From a virus, in the IMG/VR virus record IMGVR_UViG_3300044302_005479, positions 1 to 41,970 of that record: a stretch of 41,970 nt of DNA; one strand, given 5' to 3'. This document shows, in pieces, positions 14,374 to 22,360 of the stretch. The notes below the pieces were generated by a model. The model did no database searches, was not told the DNA's origin, and saw only the letters and a program-made list of their open reading frames with translations. How positions within the stretch are numbered: the stretch's first letter is position 1; every line of letters begins with the position of its first letter. The position numbers and the translations under genes were made by a program.

Positions 14374-15300
14374 ATGTCTGTATTAGACCGCTTCAAAGAC
14401 ACCTCAAAATATGATCGCGTAATGCGAGAGCTGGGCATGCTTATTGTCCTAAACCGTGCTCAAAGACAAGAGCCTGGTTTATTTCTAAAACAAAAAGATG
14501 CAGATCGCTGCGGCTGGGATGGAGATCCATCTGATTTCCCAGAAGCTGATGAACGTATAGAAACTTTTGGCTCCGATGGGGCAGAAGAAAAAGGAATCTT
14601 CTTCAAGACTCCACGATTAGTAGTTCTTCGTGGTGCCTATAAAGATGACATCACCTTCGTAGAAAACTCGAAGGAAAGAAACATGATTGAAGGTTTATAC
14701 CATGAAGTCAATCATCTCTATGACCAATGGAAAGAGAAGCATCCAAATCAACCTTCTCCTTATAGAAGAAGACGTTTAGTTCTTTGTTTCTTAGTAGACA
14801 AGAATGGAATCCCTCTTCATAAAAAACCTCTTTATATCTCTATGCATGGAGGAGCATCTAAGGTCTTCTGCCAGAGATATGCTCAATTCCTAGAGCAACT
14901 AGAAGGTGCTTACGCAAAAGCAATGAATGATAAATCAGCTCAAGGCTTTGGTGAAAGAATGTGCGCCTCAGTTATTTGGACTCCAACCTATGGAGCTGAA
15001 CAATATGGCGAAACACAAAAATCCCCTATTGCAGTTCCACAATCTTGGTTAATTCCTACCGAGAAAAATATTCTTAGCTTCTGGCCTAAGAAAGATGCTG
15101 ACATCGATCATTTTGAAGATGTCTGGGAGAGTTGCCCAATAAAAGTCTATGCAGCTAAATTCTTTAAGCAATGTGAAGCTGAAATTGGTATCAATGCTCT
15201 AAAACCTGGAGTAGATATTGCCAACTGCACTCTTCCTCCTGCTGAATCCTCAATAGGTGCTAGAGATGAAACAGGTGCACTAGCTGGTGGCCTGAAGTAA
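14374..15300 (+). CDS. DUF5895-like protein, possible ssDNA/recombination role
   Basis: A 308-aa soluble protein. EPGLFLKQKDADRCGW near residues 30-47, then RLVLCFLVDKNGIPLHKKPL and YISMHGGASKVF, then VIWTPTYGAEQYGE, follow the pattern I recall for DUF5895, a family in cyanobacteria and their plasmids. Its molecular role is unknown. Position directly after SSB and before a Gp157-like gene and a nuclease suggests work on ssDNA or recombination, but this is inference. A short RNA-level coupling with the 45-aa gene follows (adjacent stop/start). Confidence 0.55.
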   Translation: MSVLDRFKDTSKYDRVMRELGMLIVLNRAQRQEPGLFLKQKDADRCGWDGDPSDFPEADERIETFGSDGAEEKGIFFKTPRLVVLRGAYKDDITFVENSKERNMIEGLYHEVNHLYDQWKEKHPNQPSPYRRRRLVLCFLVDKNGIPLHKKPLYISMHGGASKVFCQRYAQFLEQLEGAYAKAMNDKSAQGFGERMCASVIWTPTYGAEQYGETQKSPIAVPQSWLIPTEKNILSFWPKKDADIDHFEDVWESCPIKVYAAKFFKQCEAEIGINALKPGVDIANCTLPPAESSIGARDETGALAGGLK

Positions 15301-15438
15301 ATGCTTCAAGAAACAACTCTATACGTTGTCATGACAAAGCTTCTGTTCCTATCCATAGGAGCAGGGGCTGCTGTCTTGATCGTGAGCTTAATTGGACTCT
15401 CTCTTCAAGGACTAACTGAGAAAGATAATTTAGATTGA
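15301..15438 (+). CDS. 45-aa membrane peptide
   Basis: Starts immediately after the preceding stop. One hydrophobic helix (LLFLSIGAGAAVLIVSLIGL) followed by SLQGLTEKDNLD. Similar in type to the other tiny single-pass proteins of the window. Last gene before the terminator at 15499. Confidence 0.5.
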   Translation: MLQETTLYVVMTKLLFLSIGAGAAVLIVSLIGLSLQGLTEKDNLD

Positions 15439-15498
15439 GCCTTATCGGCTTTACTAATAATCTTCTTTGCTTCTTTCCTAGAAAGACATAACTCCGCT

Positions 15499-15524
15499 TT
15501 GGTCGTTAACCTGACCAATTTTTT
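15499..15524 (+). terminator. Rho-independent terminator
   Basis: TTGGTC (15499-15504) pairs with GACCAA (15513-15518) around GTTAACCT and is followed by TTTTTT. It ends the SSB/DUF5895 transcript. Confidence 0.75.
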
Positions 15525-15541
15525 ATGCTGTTTTTTTGGAT

Positions 15542-15790
15542 TCAATCTCTATGTTGTGTTGTAGTAACGCCCTTAGTTTCTAGCTCTGCCAACCTCCTAC
15601 AGAGGCCACGGATAACAGCCTGACGATGCATTGAAATCTTCAATAAGTTCATTGCACCAGCACGTAAATGTTCAATATCTTCCACTGATTCAATCTCATT
15701 TGAGACTGCTTTCATCGTGAACTCATCTTCCAAAGTAGGTTCGAAATCGATGGGCTCAAAGGAAAGTTCTATTAGCTGAAAAGATGCCAT
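15542..15790 (-). CDS. NblA-like small helical protein
   Basis: An 82-aa protein. PTLEDEFTMKAVSNEIESVE, then DIEHLRAGAMNLLKISMHRQ and AVIRGLCRRLAELE, resemble NblA (LEqeF..rs...S.e.A...L.....Q...R...y..ll): a short helix, a turn and a long helix. NblA is an adaptor that triggers phycobilisome breakdown; phage copies are known. Identity is uncertain because the key C-terminal residues cannot be checked here; it could be another small helical family. It is the only minus-strand gene in this part and has no partner gene. Confidence 0.45.
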   Translation of the reverse strand: MASFQLIELSFEPIDFEPTLEDEFTMKAVSNEIESVEDIEHLRAGAMNLLKISMHRQAVIRGLCRRLAELETKGVTTTQHRD

Positions 15791-15877
15791 AAATAAAAGA
15801 CCTATGACTCAGTCTACCTAAGGTTATTGACATCCCCCGAACAAACTCTAAGATTAATGCACATCTTGTAGTAAAGA

Positions 15878-15994
15878 ATGCTTAAGAAAGTCTCAGATAG
15901 TGTACCTAAAAAAACCTCTATCGGGAATGGTAGACGTAAAAGAGGCTCCTATGTATGGAAAGGTAAAAAGAAGTATAGAGGTCAAGGAAAATAG
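15878..15994 (+). CDS. 38-aa basic protein with KKYRGQGK tail
   Basis: Very basic (MLKKVSDSVPKKTSIGNGRR... ending KKKYRGQGK). Tiny basic proteins with a TSIGxG core and a YRGQG end recur in marine phages as I recall; function unknown, perhaps nucleic-acid binding. Its stop abuts the next ATG without a gap, which supports it. Confidence 0.6.
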   Translation: MLKKVSDSVPKKTSIGNGRRKRGSYVWKGKKKYRGQGK

Positions 15995-16597
15995 ATGGCA
16001 GATCCAGTCTCCTATCTACAGCTTTTAGAACAGGGCCAACAAATTGATTATCTATTAGAATTACCCGATCTAAATGAAGAAGAAAAAGCTGAACTAGAAG
16101 AGGTATGGCAAGCTCTAAAATCTCGAGAAGAATCAAAATTTGATGCCATTATTGGTGTTATTAAAGAATGTGATAAATGCTTAGATCAATTAGAAAAGGA
16201 ATCTCGGGAAATCAAAAACACCTATGAATACTGGAAAAAGAAAAGAAAGAATGTTATTAACATTATTAAAATGGCATATGAAAGACAGTTAATAAGCTCA
16301 AAACCGACTGGAAGCAAGTATCAAGCAACAATCAGACCAGTCAAATCAAAACTCGTAGACAACTTTGATAAATGGTCTCGTACTGAGAAAGAAAAATATA
16401 GCCTCTACAAAAGAACCATAATCTCCAGAGCGATCGATAATTCAATACTTGATCAAAAACAAGAGGAACTCCCAGACCGAGATCGCATACGAAAAGTCCT
16501 GTCAAACCATCCAAAAGAAGCACCCGAATCCTCACGTCTAGTCCAAAGAGTCTCACTTATTTATGGCTTAAGAAAAAGAATAAAAAAAGGAGTGTAA
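15995..16597 (+). CDS. Gp157-like protein
   Basis: A 200-aa protein with long charged helices. Order: QQIDYLLELPDLNEEEKAEL, then ESKFDAIIGVIKECDKCLDQ, then EYWKKKRKNVINIIKMAYER, then a beta-like segment. This is the pattern of siphovirus Gp157 proteins, found next to SSB, recombinase and nuclease genes in many phages. A DNA recombination or replication accessory role is likely. The C-terminal 60 residues (LPDRDRIRKVLSNHPKEAPE) are basic. Confidence 0.65.
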   Translation: MADPVSYLQLLEQGQQIDYLLELPDLNEEEKAELEEVWQALKSREESKFDAIIGVIKECDKCLDQLEKESREIKNTYEYWKKKRKNVINIIKMAYERQLISSKPTGSKYQATIRPVKSKLVDNFDKWSRTEKEKYSLYKRTIISRAIDNSILDQKQEELPDRDRIRKVLSNHPKEAPESSRLVQRVSLIYGLRKRIKKGV

Positions 16598-16688
16598 AGA
16601 AATAATTGGCAACTTGTATCAATCCCATATTATTAATAAAGATACAAAAAACCTAAAGGTGATTACACATTCACTGTTACTAAAATCA

Positions 16689-16859
16689 ATGGAACCGCAT
16701 AGGAAAAGAATGCACGACCTCATCGAGAACTCTGCAAAAAAGAAAAATGAAAAGTCTAAGTGGGATCTGACTCCACCTAATAGACCCAGTCAAAAAGCCG
16801 TCGAAATGGCTCAGTCAAACAGAAGTCTTGAAGATCAATACAATCTCTACGACCGGTAA
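16689..16859 (+). CDS. 56-aa basic hypothetical protein
   Basis: Lys/Arg-rich protein (EPHRKRMHDLIENSAKKKNE; KWDLTPPNRPSQKAVEMAQS). The frame is open from a TTG at 16614, which would add 25 residues; I prefer the ATG. Family not recognised. Confidence 0.4.
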   Translation: MEPHRKRMHDLIENSAKKKNEKSKWDLTPPNRPSQKAVEMAQSNRSLEDQYNLYDR

Positions 16860-16901
16860 AGATTAGGCCAGATATTGTAGTCTTGTTGTTGCAGCTCAAC
16901 A

Positions 16902-17129
16902 GTGAGACATTCGAAAAAACTCCGCTATCGAGGAGGACCATCGGAAATCCTCGATTCAATAATATTCTCTGATTATGAAATAAAAAGTTTAAAACATGGA
17001 AACACAGGACACACCCTCTTTAAATATCCCAGCAAAGCCTATGACTGGGAAGACTGTTGGACCATGGATCTTCAAACAGCTAAAAATGGTGTACTAAAAT
17101 ATCAGCAGCGTTCAGAAGAAGAAGAGTAA
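16902..17129 (+). CDS. Hypothetical protein (GTG start)
   Basis: A 75-aa protein opening with GTG; no Met start in frame. Basic N-terminus (RHSKKLRYRGG) then acidic and aromatic sequence (YPSKAYDWEDCWTMDLQTAK) with a Glu-rich end. Function unknown. Confidence 0.4.
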   Translation: MRHSKKLRYRGGPSEILDSIIFSDYEIKSLKHGNTGHTLFKYPSKAYDWEDCWTMDLQTAKNGVLKYQQRSEEEE

Positions 17130-17163
17130 GACAACCGTAGAATCAAAAATACACGAGAAAAAA

Positions 17164-17406
17164 ATGATGGCAAATCTCATGGATGATCTGGCCAAGGACA
17201 TCCATACCTACCTCCTAGAAGTATCGACAGATTTCGAAGGAAATCACTTAGTCCTCATACCTATAACAGAAGTAGTTAAAAAATTTGGTCGCAACCACAG
17301 GACTATTCAACGCCGAATACATGCTCTTAAAGACGAAGGACTGTTAACCCCTGTAATTAGAAGAAGTACCATCGCTTTGTATCACATTCGAAATTTAGAA
17401 GACTAA
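17164..17406 (+). CDS. Winged-helix DNA-binding protein
   Basis: An 80-aa protein. ITEVVKKFGRNHRTIQRRIH followed by ALKDEGLLTPVIRRSTIALYHI reads as a helix-turn-helix with a recognition helix and a beta wing, as in small MarR/GntR-type winged helices. It lies before the nuclease and helicase genes and may regulate them. ATG at 17164 and 17167 are both possible starts; a GAGAAAAAA stretch precedes. Confidence 0.6.
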   Translation: MMANLMDDLAKDIHTYLLEVSTDFEGNHLVLIPITEVVKKFGRNHRTIQRRIHALKDEGLLTPVIRRSTIALYHIRNLED

Positions 17407-17408
17407 TT

Positions 17409-17738
17409 ATGCCTGAACATGCCACCCCTGATCCAAATCTGGAACATCTAGATTTCTTAGTATCCTCCTTCACTGATAACGGTAAATCTCTCCGCGCTTT
17501 CACCATTAATTCTCAAGAATTAGCAATCACGATTTTAACTTCAGGTCTACTTGCTAACTCAAAGTTGATGATTAGCCCAGAAGATGCAATTAAGTCAGCA
17601 TTTGACATCCATGCAAGAATACAATCACACGTAGGACACTTTCAAAACATGCAATTTGCCCAAAACATTGAAAACTGCTTTGTGGAAGGACCAAACGAAG
17701 GTCCAAAAGAAAGACCACCAGAAGTGGAGCATGATTGA
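17409..17738 (+). CDS. Hypothetical protein
   Basis: A 109-aa protein: N-terminal beta-like sequence, a central helical domain (AITILTSGLLANSKLMISPE; AIKSAFDIHARIQSHVGHFQ) and a Pro/Glu-rich tail with a repeated GPNEGPKERPPE motif. Two bases after the winged-helix gene and overlapping the next ATG by one base, so co-translated. Confidence 0.5.
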   Translation: MPEHATPDPNLEHLDFLVSSFTDNGKSLRAFTINSQELAITILTSGLLANSKLMISPEDAIKSAFDIHARIQSHVGHFQNMQFAQNIENCFVEGPNEGPKERPPEVEHD

Positions 17739-17914
17739 TGAATAGCATGCCACAACTACTGTTAACTACTGATAAAGGAGGTACAGTTCATAGTTATCCT
17801 TTAACAGGTGGGAAAACAACATTCGAAAGATATCTCAGCTGCTACACAGGTGTCTGTCAATTCTTTAACAACATAGAAGAAGCTAAAGAACATCTAATTG
17901 AAGTAGAACCTTGA
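17738..17914 (+). CDS. 58-aa hypothetical protein
   Basis: ATG overlaps the preceding stop (TGATG). Beta-type start (PQLLLTTDKGGTVHSYPLTG) and helical end (NNIEEAKEHLIEVEP). No family recognised. Confidence 0.5.
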   Translation: MNSMPQLLLTTDKGGTVHSYPLTGGKTTFERYLSCYTGVCQFFNNIEEAKEHLIEVEP

Positions 17915-17968
17915 GGATAGCCAAGATTTAGTAGGGTTAATCTCCTTTAGATCTATATATCGAGCGAC

Positions 17969-18808
17969 GTGTCTAGTAATGATTTGGATTATCGCTCCAA
18001 AGGAGATACTCGAGTAACAATTGATGGGTCAAGACACTACAAAACTCCCTATGGAGCACTCCCATCTGTTACTACAATTCTTTCAGCTACTTCAGGAAGT
18101 AAAGCAGCCTTAGAAAGATGGGCTAAAAAAAATCCTGGTGGAAGAGAAGCAGCCGCAGCTCGAGGAACTAAAGTTCACTCCTTAATGGAAGAATATCTAT
18201 TAGGTGTTGAAAAAAATCCTCAAATCGACAATCCAGAAATTGCAGAATTTTGGGATGGACTATCAGATAATCTTGATAAATTAGAGAACGTTATATGGGC
18301 AGAGAATCCCGTTAAACCTGATGACTATGGTTGGACAATGGGAAGCGATGGAATCTCCCGTGTATGGCATCCAGGGGTGGATAAAGAGCAGAAACAAGGA
18401 TGGGCAGGTGCACCCGATATCGTCGCTGAATATAAAGGGCAATTAGTACTAGGAGATTTAAAAACAAGTAATGGTCCTTACTACTCCAGATGGCCAGGAT
18501 CAGATACTCCTAAAGCAGAGTATGGGAAGAGGCGAGCAGGATTTATGAAATATACAAAGTGTCAATTACAACTTGCAGCTTATGCATTAGCCCTAGAACA
18601 CACTATTGGTTTTAAGCCTGAATTATGTATGACGTTCGTTGCAACACGAGATAACAGTCAAGTATTTGTAATCCAAAACACAACAATCGAAAAATATAAA
18701 GAAAAATGGCTTGCAGCAGTAGATAAGTACTACAACGAGATCCTCCCAGCTCAAGAAGCAGCCAAAGTTGAAATGGAAGCTATAGATGGAGATACCATGG
18801 AAAATTGA
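17969..18808 (+). CDS. PD-(D/E)XK nuclease (RecB/Cas4-like)
   Basis: A 279-aa protein of the PD-(D/E)XK exonuclease fold. RGTKVHSLMEEYL (about 66-78) is the N-terminal motif, GAPDIV has D150, GDLKTS has D163 and K165, and CQLQLAAYALAL (198-209) is the Q-x3-Y motif. Such phage nucleases resect dsDNA ends for recombination or degrade host DNA. GTG start; no in-frame ATG nearby. It lies directly before the helicase, with SSB and Gp157-like genes upstream. Confidence 0.85.
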   Translation: MSSNDLDYRSKGDTRVTIDGSRHYKTPYGALPSVTTILSATSGSKAALERWAKKNPGGREAAAARGTKVHSLMEEYLLGVEKNPQIDNPEIAEFWDGLSDNLDKLENVIWAENPVKPDDYGWTMGSDGISRVWHPGVDKEQKQGWAGAPDIVAEYKGQLVLGDLKTSNGPYYSRWPGSDTPKAEYGKRRAGFMKYTKCQLQLAAYALALEHTIGFKPELCMTFVATRDNSQVFVIQNTTIEKYKEKWLAAVDKYYNEILPAQEAAKVEMEAIDGDTMEN

Positions 18809-18844
18809 AGGATAAATGCACTCCCTATAAATTAGTGATGCAGC

Positions 18845-18888
18845 ACACCTAGCGCATCGGCGAAAAAGAGCTACGCTACTGCTGGTGT
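18845..18888 (+). other. Intergenic hairpin before helicase gene
   Basis: ACACC (18845-18849) pairs with GGTGT (18884-18888) and TAGCG (18850-18854) with CGCTA (18874-18878), with a five-base bulge CTGCT on one side. No T-run, so not a clear terminator; it may act in the mRNA leader of the helicase. Confidence 0.35.
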
Positions 18889-18916
18889 AATTACCTAATA
18901 TACGAAGAACGACAAA

Positions 18917-21505
18917 GTGCCAATCGCCTCACCAGATCCGAAAAAACCTGATAGCAATTTAAAGCCAGGAGAGATCAATCTTGACCTAATTCCGGCCCAT
19001 TGGCCATTGACACCTCTACGGGATAAAAGAGCTTATATAGCTGGTTGGACATCCCATCCTTACTCCGTAGAACGCATAAAACAAGAACTAGAAGCCGGAA
19101 ATGCAACTGGTGTAGGTCTAATTAGCGGTCAATGCTCTAATGAAGGTGGTCTTATTTGGGTTGATATAGATGGACCTGAAGCTATACCTGAACTTGAAGA
19201 ATTAGCAGGTGCCCCATTAGATGCGATCTTCCCTCCAACATTAACAATTTCATCTGGAAAACCAGGACGTCAGAGGATGCTTTATAGCATTCCATCTTCA
19301 AAGATTCGGTTATTACCAGATAAAGCAACTATTAAGATTGGTATTCCATCGTTTGAAATACTCTTCCGCTCTCGTCAGGGAGCAATCATGGGCAGCCATC
19401 CTGATACAGAAGGTTATCACACAACTGTTAATGGTGGATTTGAACATGCAAAGAATCCTCCTGAGTTACCAGAATGGCTATATCAAGCAATTGCTAAAAA
19501 ATTTCCAACTAATAAATATCGCAAAACTCCCTCAACTGGGGTTGTTACTCAACAAGTTAATATCAGCTATGAAGATGGCTCTGAATATCAGAAGGAAGAT
19601 CTATTAGCTGAAACTAAGGTTTATCTAGATCACCTAAAACCAGAACGAGCAATTGACTATGAGGAATGGATAACTGTTGGAGCTGCTCTACATCAAATTG
19701 ATGAAACCTTATTAGCAGAATGGGTCGAATGGTCTTCTGAGGCACCTAACTTTGAAGTTGGTATCTGTGAACAGAAATGGGAAACTTTTGAGAGAGTACC
19801 TGGTGGGCCAACTCCTGAAGGTGGAGCAGGTCTTCACACACTCAGAGCAAAAGCAAAAGAAGATGGCTTCCTAGAATTTGGTGGCTTTGTAGTTGAATCC
19901 TCTCCTGAAGTACTAGCTCAAAGAGCTAAATCACTATTCAAAGGAAACAAAGAACTACAAAAAGATGCTATCCCAAATATAAATAAAGCATTAAAAGAAA
20001 TAATAGGGAAACCAGATAAGAAGACTAAAGAAGAAGTAGAGCAAAAGATTAAAGGTAAAAGTCGTCCAAAAACTCCACCTGCATCTGAACTAGCAGACTC
20101 CGTTACAGGCATGGTAATTCAATGTGGCTGGCGATATGACCCTAAATTTGACACCTTTATGTTCTATCAAAGCACTAAAGGAACATGGAGAAGAGAAGAG
20201 TATCGCCAAGAATACAAACACTTCGTACAAGACCTCTTTTTAAGGGAAAATATTCCTACGCCAGGTGGTTTCACATCTCATTTACTCAGTGACGTAGTTA
20301 ATCTGACACAGGCATATATCACCCACACCTACTGGGATGACGATGATGATCGTCTAGCTTTCCGTAATGGTGTATTGGAAATTAGTACTGGAGAATTTCT
20401 AGAACATGATCGTGAACATTATCTAACTTGGGGATTAGATTTTGACTATGATCCAAATGCAACCCCAGGTCCCATCATCGACTGGTTGAAGCGTACACAG
20501 TTCGGAGATGAAGAAAGGGTACAAGTTCTACGAGCTTGGTTGAAAGCGTGTCTGATCGGTCAGGGGCATGAACTACAACGCTTCTTAGAAGTAATTGGTC
20601 CAGGTGGTAGAGGAAAATCAACCTTCGCCAATTTATGCTGTGCACTCGTTGGAAATGGAAACTATGCCAGTACAACATTGAATCAGCTAGAGCAAAGTCG
20701 TTTCGAAGTTGCATCCATTAAAGGTAAGCGTCTAACTCTAATTAATGACTCAGAACGTTATGGAGGATCAGCTCAAATTTTCAAAGCGCTGACTGGAGGA
20801 GACAATCTAAGATTTGAAGAAAAAAATAAAAATGTTGGTGAGCCTTTCGTCTATACAGGCATGGTTATGGTCTGCGCCAATGAACCAATCCAGACAACCG
20901 ACAACACCTCTGGCCTGACACGTCGTCGCCTAACTGTCGAGTTTAACCGGTCATTATGGGATAAAAATTCTGAAGCCAAAGAGATGATCAAACTCGAGAA
21001 TGGTATCGTAAAAGGCTTATGGAAGAACTATTTACCAGGATTAGTTAACTGGGTTTTGGAAATGAAGACCGAATCGATGCGCGAATATCTCCTTGATACC
21101 TACGAAAAAGTACATTCATTAAAGAGAGTTCGTAATGAGATTCTTCTCAATAGCAACAACCTAATTGAATGGCTCCAGTCAGAAGTAATTCACAATCCTG
21201 ACGTCGTTTCTTCAGTTGGTAAAAAAATACCAGCTGCGAAAGATGCTAAGGAGCGTTATTGCAATAGTAGCTATCATCTCTATGCAAGTTATTGCTCTTA
21301 CTGTGAAGACACAGGATCAAAACCGGTAGGTCAAAAACGTTTTATTGCACTACTGCTCGATTGCTGTAAGAACCAATTAGATATGAAAAATATAAGCCAT
21401 TTCACCAAGCAGGGACGACCTTTTATCAAAGGTTTAGCCGTCAGAAAGTCAGATCAGAAACATGATGATGCCCCTACCATACTGCCAGAAAATAAATTGG
21501 CATAA
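18917..21505 (+). CDS. PrimPol / SF3 helicase replication protein
   Basis: An 862-aa primase-helicase. Residues about 20-195 are an archaeo-eukaryotic primase (PrimPol) domain with WVDIDG (D83, D85) and SSGKPGRQRMLY where the usual motif-II His is absent. About 230-310 resembles the PriCT-2 linker (YEEWITVGAALHQI...WETFE). The C-terminal half is a D5_N/SF3 helicase with Walker A GPGGRGKST (561-569, K567), a LTLINDSE segment and an arginine-finger region (GLTRRRLTVEF). It should prime and unwind DNA at the fork with the PolA polymerase. GTG start. This differs from T7 (TOPRIM-DnaB). Confidence 0.9.
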   Translation: MPIASPDPKKPDSNLKPGEINLDLIPAHWPLTPLRDKRAYIAGWTSHPYSVERIKQELEAGNATGVGLISGQCSNEGGLIWVDIDGPEAIPELEELAGAPLDAIFPPTLTISSGKPGRQRMLYSIPSSKIRLLPDKATIKIGIPSFEILFRSRQGAIMGSHPDTEGYHTTVNGGFEHAKNPPELPEWLYQAIAKKFPTNKYRKTPSTGVVTQQVNISYEDGSEYQKEDLLAETKVYLDHLKPERAIDYEEWITVGAALHQIDETLLAEWVEWSSEAPNFEVGICEQKWETFERVPGGPTPEGGAGLHTLRAKAKEDGFLEFGGFVVESSPEVLAQRAKSLFKGNKELQKDAIPNINKALKEIIGKPDKKTKEEVEQKIKGKSRPKTPPASELADSVTGMVIQCGWRYDPKFDTFMFYQSTKGTWRREEYRQEYKHFVQDLFLRENIPTPGGFTSHLLSDVVNLTQAYITHTYWDDDDDRLAFRNGVLEISTGEFLEHDREHYLTWGLDFDYDPNATPGPIIDWLKRTQFGDEERVQVLRAWLKACLIGQGHELQRFLEVIGPGGRGKSTFANLCCALVGNGNYASTTLNQLEQSRFEVASIKGKRLTLINDSERYGGSAQIFKALTGGDNLRFEEKNKNVGEPFVYTGMVMVCANEPIQTTDNTSGLTRRRLTVEFNRSLWDKNSEAKEMIKLENGIVKGLWKNYLPGLVNWVLEMKTESMREYLLDTYEKVHSLKRVRNEILLNSNNLIEWLQSEVIHNPDVVSSVGKKIPAAKDAKERYCNSSYHLYASYCSYCEDTGSKPVGQKRFIALLLDCCKNQLDMKNISHFTKQGRPFIKGLAVRKSDQKHDDAPTILPENKLA

Positions 21506-21507
21506 GC

Positions 21508-21532
21508 AAAACCCTTCCTACATCTGGGTTTT
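21508..21532 (+). terminator. Terminator-like hairpin after helicase
   Basis: AAAACCC pairs with GGGTTTT around an 11-base loop, three bases after the stop of the helicase. The T-run is inside the stem, as in many phage terminators. Confidence 0.5.
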
Positions 21533-21579
21533 GGGATGTTAGCGTAGCAGTATCTTAAAATTTTTTGATCAAAAAAACA

Positions 21580-21951
21580 ATGATTAAACCTTTAATGCTT
21601 GCAGCTGCTGCTTCTATAGCTGCCCCTGCTGCTTTTGCTGGTGGACTTTACGTAAATACTGAAGCTAATTCTTCTTATACAGGAACTAACTACACTTCAA
21701 CTACAACTGATCTTCATATTGGATATGAAGGTGGTAATGACGGTTTTGGATATTATGTTCAAGGCGGTCCAGCAATCGTTGCTGCTGATGGCACTGATAG
21801 CGACTGGAGATTCTCTGGTAAAGTAGGCGCCAATGTTGACGCTACAGAAAAGCTAAACTTCTACGGCGAAGTATCACTACTAACTGCTGATTCAGATACT
21901 TCAGATGATTCTGCTTGGGGAACTAAGTTAGGAGCCAAATACAAGTTCTAA
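21580..21951 (+). CDS. Exported outer-membrane beta-barrel-like protein
   Basis: A 123-aa protein with a signal peptide (IKPLMLAAAASIAAPAAFA, cleavage after AFA at about 20) and alternating beta sequence with Gly/Tyr/Asp (TTTDLHIGYEGGNDGFGYYV; GKVGANVDATEKLNFYGEVS) ending in KLGAKYKF, the aromatic C-terminus of outer-membrane barrels. A similar exported protein is known to me from T4-like cyanophages; role unknown, perhaps remodelling the host envelope. A TTG at 21565 is a less likely start. Confidence 0.65.
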   Translation: MIKPLMLAAAASIAAPAAFAGGLYVNTEANSSYTGTNYTSTTTDLHIGYEGGNDGFGYYVQGGPAIVAADGTDSDWRFSGKVGANVDATEKLNFYGEVSLLTADSDTSDDSAWGTKLGAKYKF

Positions 21952-21975
21952 TCAAACTTTAAAAAACAAAAGGTG

Positions 21976-22006
21976 CCCTGCTAATCTTCTTTAGTAGGGT
22001 ATTTTT
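21976..22006 (+). terminator. Rho-independent terminator
   Basis: CCCTGCTAA pairs with TTAGTAGGG (one G-T) around TCTTCT, followed by TATTTTT. It ends the beta-barrel gene; the next ATG follows immediately, so the SET gene would need read-through or its own promoter. Confidence 0.75.
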
Positions 22007-22291
22007 ATGAGCTATCAAGCACTGCCTAAAGAGTTACATATACAAGACAGCCCCATAGCAGGTCAAGGTCTTTTCGCTAAGGAGGAGATCCCTTTCGGAA
22101 CCTACTTAGGTATGTCTCATATCGTCATAAATGAGCTGATATATAGAACACCTCTAGGAGGCTTTATAAATCATTCTGATGAACCTAATTGCCTGAAATA
22201 TTGTGAGGATGATTTCTACTTTATAAGAACTTGTAAAGCTATAAAAAAAGGCGAAGAGTTATTTCTGAAATATACGTTTTATAAGATATAG
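22007..22291 (+). CDS. SET-domain protein (putative lysine methyltransferase)
   Basis: A 94-aa minimal SET domain. AGQGLFAKEEIPFGTYLG (18-35) is the SAM-side N-terminal motif, GGFINHSDEPNCLKY (51-65) contains the NHSxxPNC motif with N55-H56, and KKGEELFLKYTFY (80-92) holds GEEL and the catalytic-type Tyr (Y89). SET enzymes methylate lysines using S-adenosylmethionine. Target unknown; host or phage proteins are possible. It starts one base past the terminator T-run and precedes hli. Confidence 0.8.
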   Translation: MSYQALPKELHIQDSPIAGQGLFAKEEIPFGTYLGMSHIVINELIYRTPLGGFINHSDEPNCLKYCEDDFYFIRTCKAIKKGEELFLKYTFYKI

Positions 22292-22294
22292 TAA

Positions 22295-22310
22295 TAGGTA
22301 TAAATACCTA
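22295..22310. promoter_or_regulatory. Palindrome with TATAAATA before hli
   Basis: TAGGTATAAATACCTA is an inverted repeat with 7-bp arms; it contains TATAAATA, the T4-type late box. It lies 50 bases before the hli ATG. TAATAT at about 22330 is a possible -10. Operator or promoter, unproven. Confidence 0.4.
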
Positions 22311-22360
22311 AACTTAATAAAACTTCATGTAATATAGAAGAGTCAAATTCTCTACTACAA

